Part shown: positions 24,691 to 34,017 of the stretch, piece after piece
Layout of the letters: each line of letters starts with the position of its first letter
Numbering within the stretch: position 1 is the stretch's first letter
Source: JAAURB01 sp049649525
Lineage (GTDB): Bacteria; Cyanobacteriota; Cyanobacteriia; Cyanobacteriales; Microcoleaceae
Assembly: GCA_049649525.1 (NCBI GenBank)
Contig: JBARZE010000060.1
Location: forward strand, 124,001-188,000
Direction: 5' to 3'
DNA length: 64,000 nt
Notes under the pieces: generated by a model
Database searches by the model: none
Told to the model about the DNA's origin: nothing
What the model saw: only the letters and a program-made list of their open reading frames with translations
Position numbers and translations under genes: made by a program

Positions 24691-27273
24691 ATGATTGATA
24701 CCTTATGGATATTACTTTGTTCTTGCTTGGTCTTCATTATGCAAGCCGGATTTATGTGCTTAGAATCTGGACTCACCCGTTCCAAGAATAGCATTAATGT
24801 TGCTGCTAAAAACCTCTCCGATTTTGGATTTTCTATTCTTATCTTTTGGGTCGTTGGCTATGCGTTGAAGTCGGGAGCCTCTTACCACGGTTGGATTGGT
24901 ATCAGTGACTTTTTCCTCAGTTTGGATACCTCCCGTATAGCGGCTTTATTTCTGTTTCAAGCCATGTTTTGCAGCACAGCCATTACTATCGTCTCAGGGG
25001 CGGTGGCAGAACGAATGAGGTTTAGCGCTTATTTACTCATCGTTTGTCTCGTTTCTAGCACAGTTTACCCAATTTTTGCTCACTGGGTTTGGAACATAAC
25101 AGAAACCGGGACACAGATGGGTTTACTGGGACGGTTAGGATTTGTTGACTTTGCCGGGTCTACAGCGGTTCATAGTATTGGGGGATGGACTTCTCTGGCT
25201 ACTTTACTGATTATTGGCCCCCGCTGGGGTCGTTTCTCCACCACCGAATCTTTCCAAACGAATCTCAGTTCAAATTTACAGTTTTCTGTATTAGGAATGT
25301 TTCTGCTTTGGTTTGGCTGGCTGGGTTTCAATGCGGGCAGCGGCTTAACTTTAAATGAGCAAGTCCCGTTGGTGATGGTCAATACAGTTTTATCCGGTTG
25401 CGCGGGAATGCTGAGCGCTGGTGCTTTGAGCTGGACAGAAAATAAAGTCTTACAGGTCGAAATTCTGATTAACGGTTCTTTAGCGGGGTTAGTGGCCATT
25501 TGCGCGGGCTGTAATGCGGTTGATGCTCCCATCGCTATCATTATTGGTGCGACCGCCGCTGCCGTCATGTTGTTGATTGAAAAAATGTTACAACGCTGGC
25601 GAATTGATGATGCAGTCGGTGCAGTCGCGGTTCATGGGGGAGCGGGAGCCTGGGGAACCTTAGCCGTCGGGCTATTTGGTCAACTCGATGTATTAGGCAC
25701 AGGCTTAAACCGATATGCTCAAATTGGGGTACAACTGCTAGGAATTTTAGTGGCGTTTGAATGGGCTTTTGGTATTACTTTTATTTTACTTTATTTCTTG
25801 AATAAAAAGTATCCGTTACGAGTTTCATTAGAACAGGAAAAGATCGGGCTTAATTACTCAGAACACCAGGCAAAAACAGAATTATATGATTTGTTTGACG
25901 TAATGGAGAAACAAGCGCAAACCAAAGATTTAAGCTTACGAGTACCCATTCAACCGTTTACCGATGTTGGAGCAGTTGCCCTCCGTTATAATCAAGTGAT
26001 GGCAGCATTGGAAGAAGCCACAATTCGCACAGAAGCAATTATTAAAACAGCAATTAATGGGATCATAACATTCAGCGAAGAAAATCTCCAGATTACAATG
26101 GCAAACCCCACAGCCGTTGAGATGTTTGACTATTCTTTAGAAGAATTAAAAGCAATGTCAGTCACTCAACTGGTAGAATGGTACTCTCAGGGTTCACCAA
26201 CCGAAGCATCACTACTTTCTGAATTATTGAAAACAGGACGGCATCAACTCATTGGCTGTCGGAAGAATGGTCAAACCTTTACCTTAGAAGCGGCTGTCAC
26301 TCAAGTCAAGCTAAAAGATTACTGTTTTTATACTGCTATCTTTCAGGATATTAGTGAGCGGAGAAAAGCCGAAGCCGCTTTGAAAAAATCTCAAAAACAA
26401 CTCAGGAATCAAAATGTAGAGCTTGAAAAAATGATTCAAGAATTACAACAAACTCAAGCGCAGTTAATTCAAGCAGAAAAAATGTCGAGCTTGGGACAAA
26501 TGGTAGCAGGAGTAGCGCATGAAATCAATAATCCGGTCAGTTTTATTTATGGGAATATTCGTCCCGCTGTAGAATATACACAGGATTTATTAGAATTAAT
26601 TCGGCTTTATCAAAACCATTGTTTGCAACCCAATTCTGAAATTGCAGAATATCTTGATGAAGTAGATGTAGAATACATAATCTCCGATTTTCCTAAATTA
26701 TTAAACTCAATGAAAACGGGAGCAGAACGAATTCGGGATATTGTAAAATCCTTACGAAACTTTTCCCGCTTAGATGAGTCAGAAGTTAAAGCTGTTAATT
26801 TACACGAAGGCATCGATAGCACATTATTAATATTACAAAATCGTCTGAAAGAACAATCAGATTCTCCAGAAATTAAAGTGAATAAAAAATATGGTGTTTT
26901 ACCCAAACTTGACTGTTATCCGAGTCAGCTTAATCAGGTATTTATGAATATTATTAGTAATGCCATTGATGCACTAGAAGAAAGCCAAACTCAACCCGGT
27001 CAAATTAAAATTTCAACCCAACAATTAGATGATAATTGGGTAAAAATTAGTATTGCTAATAACGGTTCCGAAATACCGGAAGAAATCCAAACAAAACTAT
27101 TTGATCCCTTTTTCACAACGAAACCAGTTGGTAAAGGAACTGGACTCGGTTTATCAATTAGTTATAAAATTATTACGGATAAACATCAGGGTAAAATAGA
27201 ATGTCGTTCTATCCCAAATCAAGGGACTGAATTTATCATTGAAATTCCGATATCTATTAATAAAGCAGAATAA
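24691..27273 (+). CDS. Ammonium transporter-histidine kinase fusion (Amt-PAS-HK sensor)
   Basis: An 860-residue membrane sensor. Residues 1-380 form a full Amt/Rh domain with eleven expected helices. The conserved FAGSTAVHSIGGW holds the first pore His (about 161), GWLGFNAGSGL follows, and GAVAVHGGAGAWGTLAVGLF holds the second (about 315). A HAMP-like linker (SLRVPIQPFTDVGAVALRYN) and a PAS domain (ITFSEENLQITMANPTAVEM) follow. The kinase has its H-box in GVAHEINNPVSFIYGN (His about 610), N-box in NIISNAIDAL and G-box in GTGLGLSISYK. Ammonium binding or flux through the Amt part probably sets kinase activity. No response regulator is adjacent. An NtcA-like site lies upstream. The fusion is read directly; the role is inferred. 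Confidence 0.92.
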   Translation: MIDTLWILLCSCLVFIMQAGFMCLESGLTRSKNSINVAAKNLSDFGFSILIFWVVGYALKSGASYHGWIGISDFFLSLDTSRIAALFLFQAMFCSTAITIVSGAVAERMRFSAYLLIVCLVSSTVYPIFAHWVWNITETGTQMGLLGRLGFVDFAGSTAVHSIGGWTSLATLLIIGPRWGRFSTTESFQTNLSSNLQFSVLGMFLLWFGWLGFNAGSGLTLNEQVPLVMVNTVLSGCAGMLSAGALSWTENKVLQVEILINGSLAGLVAICAGCNAVDAPIAIIIGATAAAVMLLIEKMLQRWRIDDAVGAVAVHGGAGAWGTLAVGLFGQLDVLGTGLNRYAQIGVQLLGILVAFEWAFGITFILLYFLNKKYPLRVSLEQEKIGLNYSEHQAKTELYDLFDVMEKQAQTKDLSLRVPIQPFTDVGAVALRYNQVMAALEEATIRTEAIIKTAINGIITFSEENLQITMANPTAVEMFDYSLEELKAMSVTQLVEWYSQGSPTEASLLSELLKTGRHQLIGCRKNGQTFTLEAAVTQVKLKDYCFYTAIFQDISERRKAEAALKKSQKQLRNQNVELEKMIQELQQTQAQLIQAEKMSSLGQMVAGVAHEINNPVSFIYGNIRPAVEYTQDLLELIRLYQNHCLQPNSEIAEYLDEVDVEYIISDFPKLLNSMKTGAERIRDIVKSLRNFSRLDESEVKAVNLHEGIDSTLLILQNRLKEQSDSPEIKVNKKYGVLPKLDCYPSQLNQVFMNIISNAIDALEESQTQPGQIKISTQQLDDNWVKISIANNGSEIPEEIQTKLFDPFFTTKPVGKGTGLGLSISYKIITDKHQGKIECRSIPNQGTEFIIEIPISINKAE

Positions 27274-27293
27274 ACAGTGAGTGATTAATACTT

Positions 27294-28028
27294 CTAAGCT
27301 TTCTTTTCCCACTGTTCAAAATTTTCTTTTGCACCCTGTACATAGGGAGACCAAGCGATTAGTTGAATCATCAATTGATTAAATAGAGAAATAGGAAACT
27401 TCATCGGTCTGACAAAATCTAAGAATAAAACTACTCGAATTTCTTCTGTATTATTCCAGGCTTGATGAGGAAATGTATCATCAAAAATCAAGCTTTTTCC
27501 TTCTTGCCAATGACGAGTTTCATCCCCAACCTTGATACCGCATTTATTCGCCTCCTGAGGCACCTTTAAAGCCAGGTGATAACGCAAAACTCCTTTATAG
27601 GGGCCGCGATGCTCTGGAATCTGTTTATCAGGTAATAAAATAGAGAAAAAAGCTGTTTTCATTCCCGGAATTTGTTCAATTAACTGGGTCGTTTGAGGGC
27701 AATGGTTACAATTTTTCTCTGCTTTCAGTCCATAAGCATAAAAGAAATAGGTTTTCCAACGGTTATCTTGAGTGATGCTATATTGGTCTTTTGAGATATC
27801 CTGAAAATTAGGAATAGTATTTAAACTTTCCAGTAAGCTATCTAATTCTTGGCGAATGGTTTGCCAATTTTCCTCTAACTTTTCCACCCATTCATACTGT
27901 TGTGAGTCAAAAAAAGCAGAGTCACCCACAAGAGAATTATCAGCAATAAGTCCTTCTAAACTCCTGACTAACTTTTCGCCTTGGCGAATGGCAAACTGTT
28001 GATAATTGGTCTGAAACTTTGTTAGCAC
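27294..28028 (-). CDS. Aspartyl/asparaginyl beta-hydroxylase family protein
   Basis: A 244-residue protein with the 2-oxoglutarate/Fe(II) dioxygenase jelly-roll of the AspH family. The two iron histidines and substrate-site residues can be placed in PEHRGPYKGVLRYHLALKVP and FDDTFPHQAWNNTEEIRVVLFLD; the Arg binding 2-oxoglutarate is probably in EIRVVLF. Members hydroxylate Asp or Asn or act on lipids and peptides. The substrate is not known. It is last in a minus-strand group after the DUF547 lipoprotein gene (54 bases) and the GT gene, so the three probably form one transcript. It converges on the Amt-kinase gene. Confidence 0.85.
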   Translation of the reverse strand: MLTKFQTNYQQFAIRQGEKLVRSLEGLIADNSLVGDSAFFDSQQYEWVEKLEENWQTIRQELDSLLESLNTIPNFQDISKDQYSITQDNRWKTYFFYAYGLKAEKNCNHCPQTTQLIEQIPGMKTAFFSILLPDKQIPEHRGPYKGVLRYHLALKVPQEANKCGIKVGDETRHWQEGKSLIFDDTFPHQAWNNTEEIRVVLFLDFVRPMKFPISLFNQLMIQLIAWSPYVQGAKENFEQWEKKA

Positions 28029-28082
28029 TCTTTTTACTCCTCATCACAAAGATTATGATCTTATCATTTTGAGGAGTATTTC

Positions 28083-28958
28083 TCAATTCGATTTTACATC
28101 ATTCAATGACCAATCATAATTTAAATAACTAATTTGATACTCTCCTTGAGTTAGATATGTTTGATTTTGAGCGTCTAAATATTGATTAACGAAATTCAAA
28201 ACTGCCCGCTCTTTTTCCTTACCTGTATATTGATTTTCAGCCGCATGTTTAGATTCAAAATCTTCGCCAAACCACTTAAAAATAGAAGAAAGATAAACTT
28301 TATTCTCTTCTTTATCAATTTCAAAATTACGATCTAAAGCTAAGAATTCAACAGTTTGTTCATTGAGTTGTTGATCTAATTGATTTGCTGTAAAAGGTTC
28401 TTGTCGTAGTAAAGGACAGCCAATTGAAGCACAAACTAAACCCATGTGAATACGAGGCTCATCAAACTGTTTACGCAGAATTTCATGTTCAATTTGATCG
28501 AGTGTTAATTCTTCTCCCATTACTTCAAAGTTAAGCCTTTTCCACACTCCCGGAATATCTTTAATACTATCAGTCGGATAGTTGTTAATAATGGCTTCTA
28601 AGGTTAAGGAATTATAGATATTAACCCAAAAAGCAATTTGTTCATCTTCTGTCCAATTTTGATACACTTGAGGAGACAAAGTTGCAATAGAATTATGAAA
28701 ACTATCTAACGGTTGACGGTTTTGTTTTAAAGATTGATAATCAACTTCTCCTTTATCATTCACATATTGAGTTAAAACTTGAGCATAATTATCATAACTA
28801 AAATTAGTGGATTCTGCTAAAGCAACAGATGACTGTGGTTGCTCGCTATTCGTATTTTCAAAGTTAAATTCTGTACTATTTGAACAGCTTACAGCTAAAA
28901 CCAATAGAGAGAGAAAGCTAATAATTTTAATCATTTTTTTTGTTTGAGTAAACAACAT
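28083..28958 (-). CDS. DUF547 domain lipoprotein
   Basis: A 291-residue exported protein. A lipoprotein signal peptide is clear: KIISFLSLLVLAVSCSN, with the lipobox LAVS-C. The DUF547 domain follows, with EQIAFWVNIYNSLTLEAIIN, FNEPRI-like QFDEPRIHMGLVCASIGCPL and the C-terminal SSIFKWFGEDF, as seen in many bacterial and plant homologues. Its function is unknown. The ATG at 28934 gives a better signal peptide than the one at 28958. The gene starts just 3 bases after the glycosyltransferase stop, so they are probably co-transcribed. Confidence 0.88.
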   Translation of the reverse strand: MLFTQTKKMIKIISFLSLLVLAVSCSNSTEFNFENTNSEQPQSSVALAESTNFSYDNYAQVLTQYVNDKGEVDYQSLKQNRQPLDSFHNSIATLSPQVYQNWTEDEQIAFWVNIYNSLTLEAIINNYPTDSIKDIPGVWKRLNFEVMGEELTLDQIEHEILRKQFDEPRIHMGLVCASIGCPLLRQEPFTANQLDQQLNEQTVEFLALDRNFEIDKEENKVYLSSIFKWFGEDFESKHAAENQYTGKEKERAVLNFVNQYLDAQNQTYLTQGEYQISYLNYDWSLNDVKSN

Positions 28959-28961
28959 AAA

Positions 28962-30983
28962 CTACTTTGATTTTAAGGCGGAAAATTTTATCTTAGATTG
29001 CCATATTGTGATGATAATACCCACAATAAAGGGTAACCATAATAGCCATCGTTCTACATCCGTTAAATTCCAGTTTAAATGTCCTAATCCTTGACGATAA
29101 GGTAAAACAAAATAAACAAATGCAGATAAACTAACTAGACGAATTCCTAAATTTTGAGTGGCTACGGCAAAAGGAATGAACCAGGTAAAATACCAGGCAT
29201 GAATAATAGGAGAAAGAGCCAATAGGGCAATAAAGTAAGTTTGTGAACTTTGTAAAAATGCATCTGATTGATTAAAGTCTTTTTGTGGTGGATAGCGAAT
29301 TATTACCCCAAGTAATACAGCAATTAATGGAATTGCATAAATAGAATTACTTTGAGTTGAATACTGCCAAAATTGTTTGACAATATACGGAATAAATTCT
29401 GCACTACGTCCATGAGAAACAAAGGTTGAACTTGTGGGAATTAAAGAGCATTCAGTGGCCGAACAAAATGGAATTGCACTCAATAATAAGGGTAATATAC
29501 CAATAAAAAATATACTGATACTGGTTTTCAATTTCGGAAGTTTAAACCAAGCAATTAAGCCTAAAATGGGTAAAGATATCCATTTCACTGCAATACTAAT
29601 CCCCAGGAAAAAAACACTCCAACTCCAACGATTTTTATCATAAGTTAACCAAGCTGCAACTAAGGGTAAAATAAACCAACTATCATAATGACCTGCTCCT
29701 GCAAAGGAATATAAAATGAGTGGATTCCACGCATAAGTTAAGGTTTTAGTAGAGTTAAACCGACGAGAAAGTAAGTAACAGGTGATTAAGTCTGCGATCG
29801 CAAACGCCAGTTTAAATAGTAAAACCGAAGCCGAAATTGTGGCTAATAATCGAAATCCGAGTTGAGTAAAAGGGGGGTAAATCGCGGAAGTATCCAGATG
29901 GTTTATTTGTGACCACCAAACTGTTCGATAAGGGATGAGTTCCGTTGCATTTGGGGGGAAATGATAAGGGCTAAATCCTAAGTTTTGAATCCGTCCTTCC
30001 CACAAATAACGCCAGATATCATCACCCGGATACATTGGTAACAAAAACAGTCGAGATAATAAGGCAACTGCCCAAAACCAAACCCGGTTAATTTCTTTAA
30101 TTTTCCAACTCAGAATAAATCCTAACCCCATCAAAACTACACCCATACAAAAAGGTTGAAAGTTTTCAGGAAAACGAAAGTCACCATGAGGCATGATCCA
30201 TAAGCAACCGAGTAATAGAAAAAAAGAACTAAAACTTTTTAACAGAAATTGAGACTGGTTTTTTCCATATAATTTCCCTAAAGTCATCAGAATAATTGTT
30301 CCGGCTTGTAAACTCCCGGATAATGTTCCCGAAATTTTGGATCGACCCCCTTGACGACGACGATAATTAACAGGAATTTCAGCAATTGTTAAGCCTAATT
30401 CCACCGCCCGCGCCTGCATTTCCACCGTCCAACCAAATCCCCGATCTTGCATTTCAATTACTTCTAAAGCAGATCGACGAATCAATCGTAATGGCCCCAG
30501 ATCGTGATAACGATACCCCCAACCCCAATCAATTAACTGAGTGGCTAAACTATTGCCAAAGTTCTGAACCGGGGTCATAGCCGAGCGACCCATCACCGAG
30601 GCCCGACGATTTCCTAAGATAAAATCCGCCTTTGACATCGCCTCAAAAAACTGAGGTAATTCAGTTAAATCATCACTGCCATCCCCATCACAAAACAGAA
30701 TCCATTCAATATCAGGTGACAAGTTTTGTAACCCTCGCCAACAAGCCCGACCATAACCCGCAATGGGTTCTAAAATCACCTCTGCGCCTGCGGTTTGGGC
30801 AATCGCAACGCTGTTATCATCACTGCCGTTATCCACCACACGAATGTGAGTTAAACCCAGTTGTTGTAATGAGTGAATCACATTTGCTAAAGTTGCAGCT
30901 TCATTCAATACGGGGATAATCACGAGAATGGAGTCTAGGTTTGAATTTTGTTGACCAGAAGAAGCAGGAGATGGGAGTTGCAC
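28962..30983 (-). CDS. Two-domain glycosyltransferase: GT2 catalytic part fused to a multi-pass membrane GT part
   Basis: A 673-residue protein. Residues 1-230 form a dolichol-phosphate-mannose-synthase-like GT2 domain: VIIPVLNEAATLANVI, the metal-binding FCDGDGSDD and PVNYRRRQGGRSKISG. From residue 245 on there are about ten hydrophobic helices with the GT-C-like motifs PGDDIWRYLWEGRIQNLGFS and YPPFTQLGFRLLA, similar to GT87/mannosyltransferase proteins. The first part probably charges a polyprenyl phosphate and the second transfers the sugar on the other side of the membrane. The fusion of both steps in one chain is notable. It heads the minus-strand cluster with DUF547 and AspH-like genes. 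Confidence 0.85.
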   Translation of the reverse strand: MQLPSPASSGQQNSNLDSILVIIPVLNEAATLANVIHSLQQLGLTHIRVVDNGSDDNSVAIAQTAGAEVILEPIAGYGRACWRGLQNLSPDIEWILFCDGDGSDDLTELPQFFEAMSKADFILGNRRASVMGRSAMTPVQNFGNSLATQLIDWGWGYRYHDLGPLRLIRRSALEVIEMQDRGFGWTVEMQARAVELGLTIAEIPVNYRRRQGGRSKISGTLSGSLQAGTIILMTLGKLYGKNQSQFLLKSFSSFFLLLGCLWIMPHGDFRFPENFQPFCMGVVLMGLGFILSWKIKEINRVWFWAVALLSRLFLLPMYPGDDIWRYLWEGRIQNLGFSPYHFPPNATELIPYRTVWWSQINHLDTSAIYPPFTQLGFRLLATISASVLLFKLAFAIADLITCYLLSRRFNSTKTLTYAWNPLILYSFAGAGHYDSWFILPLVAAWLTYDKNRWSWSVFFLGISIAVKWISLPILGLIAWFKLPKLKTSISIFFIGILPLLLSAIPFCSATECSLIPTSSTFVSHGRSAEFIPYIVKQFWQYSTQSNSIYAIPLIAVLLGVIIRYPPQKDFNQSDAFLQSSQTYFIALLALSPIIHAWYFTWFIPFAVATQNLGIRLVSLSAFVYFVLPYRQGLGHLNWNLTDVERWLLWLPFIVGIIITIWQSKIKFSALKSK

Positions 30984-31090
30984 TAATTCAAGATTTTAGA
31001 TAACTGATAACATTTTTAAATTGAATCCGATCAAGCTGAGTATAAGCTGAGAAACGGTTTAATATTAAGTTAGTTAGAGTTGTGAGCTGT

Positions 31091-32308
31091 ATGGCACAGG
31101 GAAATTACGAAATTTATCGACAGTATATTAGTCATCCAAATATTAATAAATCTATTGAAGAAATTTATGCTGATTTAGATGCTTATACTTATGAAATTGA
31201 TCGGACAGAGAGCGATCGGTTTGATACTGTTAGTTTTTATGTGGTGCTGCCACCATTAAATTATCAAGGCAAAGTAATCAAGGGATTTTATCTGAGTGAA
31301 TCAGTTGATTTATTAAATAAGGTTTTACCTCAACTGTCTCAATATTTTTTTTCTTTGGGTTATGCAATGGGAGGTTCTTATTCTTGGTCAAGAACGGCTG
31401 ATGCTTACTCTTGTCTTTATAAAAATCCTCAACGAATTGCATGGTTTCGGCGAATGTATCCTGACCGGAAAAATAAAGCATTTATTCCTTTAGATGATAC
31501 GGATTTTTTGAATGAATATGTGATTGCTCCTCGACCTGTTAAATCTAAAGATATTGATGTTCTTTGTGTCGCCAGGTTATCAGAAGAAAAGAATATGCCG
31601 ATGATTGCTAAGGCGTTAAAAGTATATCGTCATAAATACCCTGAACAGAAAATTATGATGACTTGGATTATGGGAGATAAAAGCTTTAATCCTCGAAATA
31701 TTAAGAATTTATCTCCATTTCAGAAAGAAGAATGGGATCAAATAGTTTCTGTTTTAGATAATCCATTTGATTATATTAAAATCATTCCTTTTGTTGATTA
31801 TTATCAGAATATATCAGAGTATTATTCCCGCTCAAAAGTTTATGTATTAGGATCTTTAATAGAAGGAAAAAACAGAAGTGTGTGTGAAGCAATGAGTTGT
31901 AATGTTCCGGTGATTTGTTTTCGAGAGTTTAATCAATATGCCAGGGGACAAGATTTGGTTTTCCCGGAAGGTGCGGGATTATATGCTCAGTTTGAACCCG
32001 AATCTTTAGCCGATACAATTCATACAGTTTTACGAAATCCTGCAGCATTTAAACCGCGTCTACAATACCTTAAATATCGAGGTCGTAAAAACTTTTTTAA
32101 TGCTTGTTTAGATAGTTTACCGGAATATAAACAAACTATTCCAGATTATGTGACGGGAGACGCATTTAATAATTTATGGTTAGATTTAGCAGTTCAAGAT
32201 AATTATCAAATGAGTCTTTATGATTTTTTGTATGGACGTTCTTCAAAATCCCATATTCGGGGTTTAATTAATATATATAAAACACTGCAAGAGTGGCTTC
32301 AGCTTTAA
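31091..32308 (+). CDS. Glycosyltransferase (GT4/group 1-like)
   Basis: A GT-B-type glycosyltransferase of 405 residues. The second Rossmann domain begins DIDVLCVARLSEEKNMPMIAK and carries the donor-site motif SKVYVLGSLIEGKNRSVCEAM with the conserved Glu residues (EGKNRSVCEA), then NVPVICFREFNQYARG. The N-terminal domain is less typical (SFYVVLPPLNYQGKVIKGFY). The ATG at 31091 is preferred to the GTG at 31082. The acceptor and sugar are unknown. It is divergent from the GT2-membrane fusion 100 bases away, which points to a shared surface-glycan function, though that is inference. Confidence 0.8.
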   Translation: MAQGNYEIYRQYISHPNINKSIEEIYADLDAYTYEIDRTESDRFDTVSFYVVLPPLNYQGKVIKGFYLSESVDLLNKVLPQLSQYFFSLGYAMGGSYSWSRTADAYSCLYKNPQRIAWFRRMYPDRKNKAFIPLDDTDFLNEYVIAPRPVKSKDIDVLCVARLSEEKNMPMIAKALKVYRHKYPEQKIMMTWIMGDKSFNPRNIKNLSPFQKEEWDQIVSVLDNPFDYIKIIPFVDYYQNISEYYSRSKVYVLGSLIEGKNRSVCEAMSCNVPVICFREFNQYARGQDLVFPEGAGLYAQFEPESLADTIHTVLRNPAAFKPRLQYLKYRGRKNFFNACLDSLPEYKQTIPDYVTGDAFNNLWLDLAVQDNYQMSLYDFLYGRSSKSHIRGLINIYKTLQEWLQL

Positions 32309-32429
32309 CAAAATTTAAATTTTTAATGACTTATTTTAAGATAAATTTCATTCTCTTGGGATGAGGTTGACGACAAAATAATAAAATAATAAAATCTCTT
32401 CAAATTATAAATGAATAAAATTAGAGATC

Positions 32430-32648
32430 ATGACAGAAGCAGAAACTCAAACTTGCCCCGTTTGTGGTGTGAAAATTACTAAAGCCCCAGGAGGAGATCG
32501 GGTCTTATTTTCTTCAGGACAGCCGGGAACCCGCGCTAAATTAGCTGCACGAGTTTGTCAGTTTGTCAAACAAAATGGTTGTATTAATCAAGATCCGAAT
32601 TTGATCGGAGAAATTCAACCGGATGATTATTATAAATCTGAGGTGTAA
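32430..32648 (+). CDS. Small CPVCG zinc-ribbon-like hypothetical protein
   Basis: A 72-residue protein that begins TEAETQTCPVCGVKITKAPG, with a CxxC knuckle, and has two more cysteines further on (RVCQFVKQNGCIN). Four cysteines could bind one zinc, although the spacing CxxC...CX7C is not a standard ribbon. The basic and Gly-rich middle (RVLFSSGQPGTRAKLAARV) could contact nucleic acid. Similar short proteins occur in cyanobacteria, but I know no function. It stands alone between two genes on the same strand. Confidence 0.65.
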   Translation: MTEAETQTCPVCGVKITKAPGGDRVLFSSGQPGTRAKLAARVCQFVKQNGCINQDPNLIGEIQPDDYYKSEV

Positions 32649-32801
32649 TTTGTTATTTTTTTAGATCATTAAAAAATTACCCTGATTAACTTTATGATTA
32701 ATATCAGGTGGGTGATTTATTAATTAAATTTAACTCTGTATAATATGACTTTGCGATCTCACCCTGATTAAATCATTGGGCATTGGTAAAGCTAAGCAGA
32801 A

Positions 32802-33467
32802 ATGAGCCAAGACAGTAATCATATTCAACATCATTCTCAAATAACCTTACAGCAATTACAGCGATCCGCTGCGATCGCCGTCATCCGTTGTGAGACGCTA
32901 GATCTTGGGCGAAAAATGGCTGAAGCGGTTGCTAAAGGGGGGATGACAGCGATTGAAATCACCTGGAATAGTGAGCGTCCGACAGAATTAATTACTCAAC
33001 TGCGGTCAGATTTACCTCATTGTCACATCGGTGCTGGGACATTACTCAATCTCAACCATCTTCACCAAGCTATTGCCTCAGGCGCTCAATTTTTGTTTTC
33101 TCCTCATACCAATGTAGAGATGATTCAAGCGGCAAATACAGCCAAGATTGCGATGATTGCGGGTGCGTTATCTCCCACAGAAATTGTCAGTGCATGGCAA
33201 GCGGGCGCGACTGCGGTTAAAGTCTTTCCCATCTCAGCAGTAGGGGGTATAAACTATATTAAAAGCCTAAGCGTTCCCCTGGGTCAAATTCCTCTGATTC
33301 CCACAGGAGGTGTAACTTTAAATAATGCTAAAGATTTTATTAACGCTGGAGCCGTGGCAGTGGGGCTGTCAGGGGATTTATTTCTCAAATCTCTGATGCA
33401 GCAACACAACTGGCTAGGGATTACCCAGCGTGCAGTCCAACTTAAACAACAATTACCAACTATTTAA
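32802..33467 (+). CDS. eda: KDPG/KHG aldolase
   Basis: A 221-residue class I aldolase of the Entner-Doudoroff pathway that splits 2-keto-3-deoxy-6-phosphogluconate into pyruvate and glyceraldehyde 3-phosphate. The catalytic Glu is in TAIEITWNS, GAGTLLN is present, and the Schiff-base Lys is in AVKVFPISAVGG; LIPTGGVTLNNA and VGLSGDLF form the phosphate-binding loops. Length agrees with the family (about 210). Cyanobacteria use this enzyme in the ED shunt and in amino-acid breakdown. Its last 8 bases overlap the 3' end of the convergent receiver gene. No edd-type gene is adjacent. Confidence 0.92.
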   Translation: MSQDSNHIQHHSQITLQQLQRSAAIAVIRCETLDLGRKMAEAVAKGGMTAIEITWNSERPTELITQLRSDLPHCHIGAGTLLNLNHLHQAIASGAQFLFSPHTNVEMIQAANTAKIAMIAGALSPTEIVSAWQAGATAVKVFPISAVGGINYIKSLSVPLGQIPLIPTGGVTLNNAKDFINAGAVAVGLSGDLFLKSLMQQHNWLGITQRAVQLKQQLPTI

Positions 33468-33831
33468 TCGCCTGTACAACATCTCTTACCGTGTTGACAA
33501 TCTCATCTAGGTCAACCGGTTTAGTCACGTAAGCGCTCGCCCCTTGTTTTAAGCCCCAATTTTTATCAATTTTTTCTGACTTATTCGAGCAGATAATAAT
33601 CGGAGTATTTGCTGTTTTTTCTTGACTTTTTAACTCTCGGCATAAACCAAAACCACTTTGCCCCGGCAAAACAACATCCATGATAATTGCATCAAAACTT
33701 TTTTGACTCAGAATCACTTTAGCGGCTTCGGCTGTATTGACAGTCAGCACATTAAAACCAGCTTTTTGTAAGCAATCGACGAGTAAACTTGCTTCTGTTA
33801 CACTATCTTCTACGATTAGAATACTGACCAT
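33460..33831 (-). CDS. CheY-like response regulator (PixH/PilH type)
   Basis: A single receiver domain of about 123 residues. The acidic pocket is in SILIVEDSVTEASLL, the phospho-Asp in FDAIIMDVVLPGQSGFGLC, the Thr/Ser switch in PIIICSNKSEKID and the Lys in AYVTKPVDLDE. The ATG at 33831 (MVSILIVEDS) is typical of the family; the frame extends to 33873. It follows the PATAN-receiver gene on the same strand, the same order as pixG-pixH or pilG-pilH in cyanobacterial phototaxis operons. The cheW, MCP and cheA partners do not follow here, so the pair is detached from the usual operon. Confidence 0.88.
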   Translation of the reverse strand: MVSILIVEDSVTEASLLVDCLQKAGFNVLTVNTAEAAKVILSQKSFDAIIMDVVLPGQSGFGLCRELKSQEKTANTPIIICSNKSEKIDKNWGLKQGASAYVTKPVDLDEIVNTVRDVVQAIK

Positions 33832-34017
33832 TTTGACCTCAGATTGCGAAGTTGCATTATTATACCCTTTCAATTATATAATATGTGTTTTATTAACTTA
33901 AGCTTATCATAACTTGGGGGGAAATCTAGACAATATAAGAGCCGAGTTCAACTCAGAAGTTGTTTTAGATATTGCTCAAAATTGATTGTAATCTTATCTG
34001 AATAAATTAACACTCCT

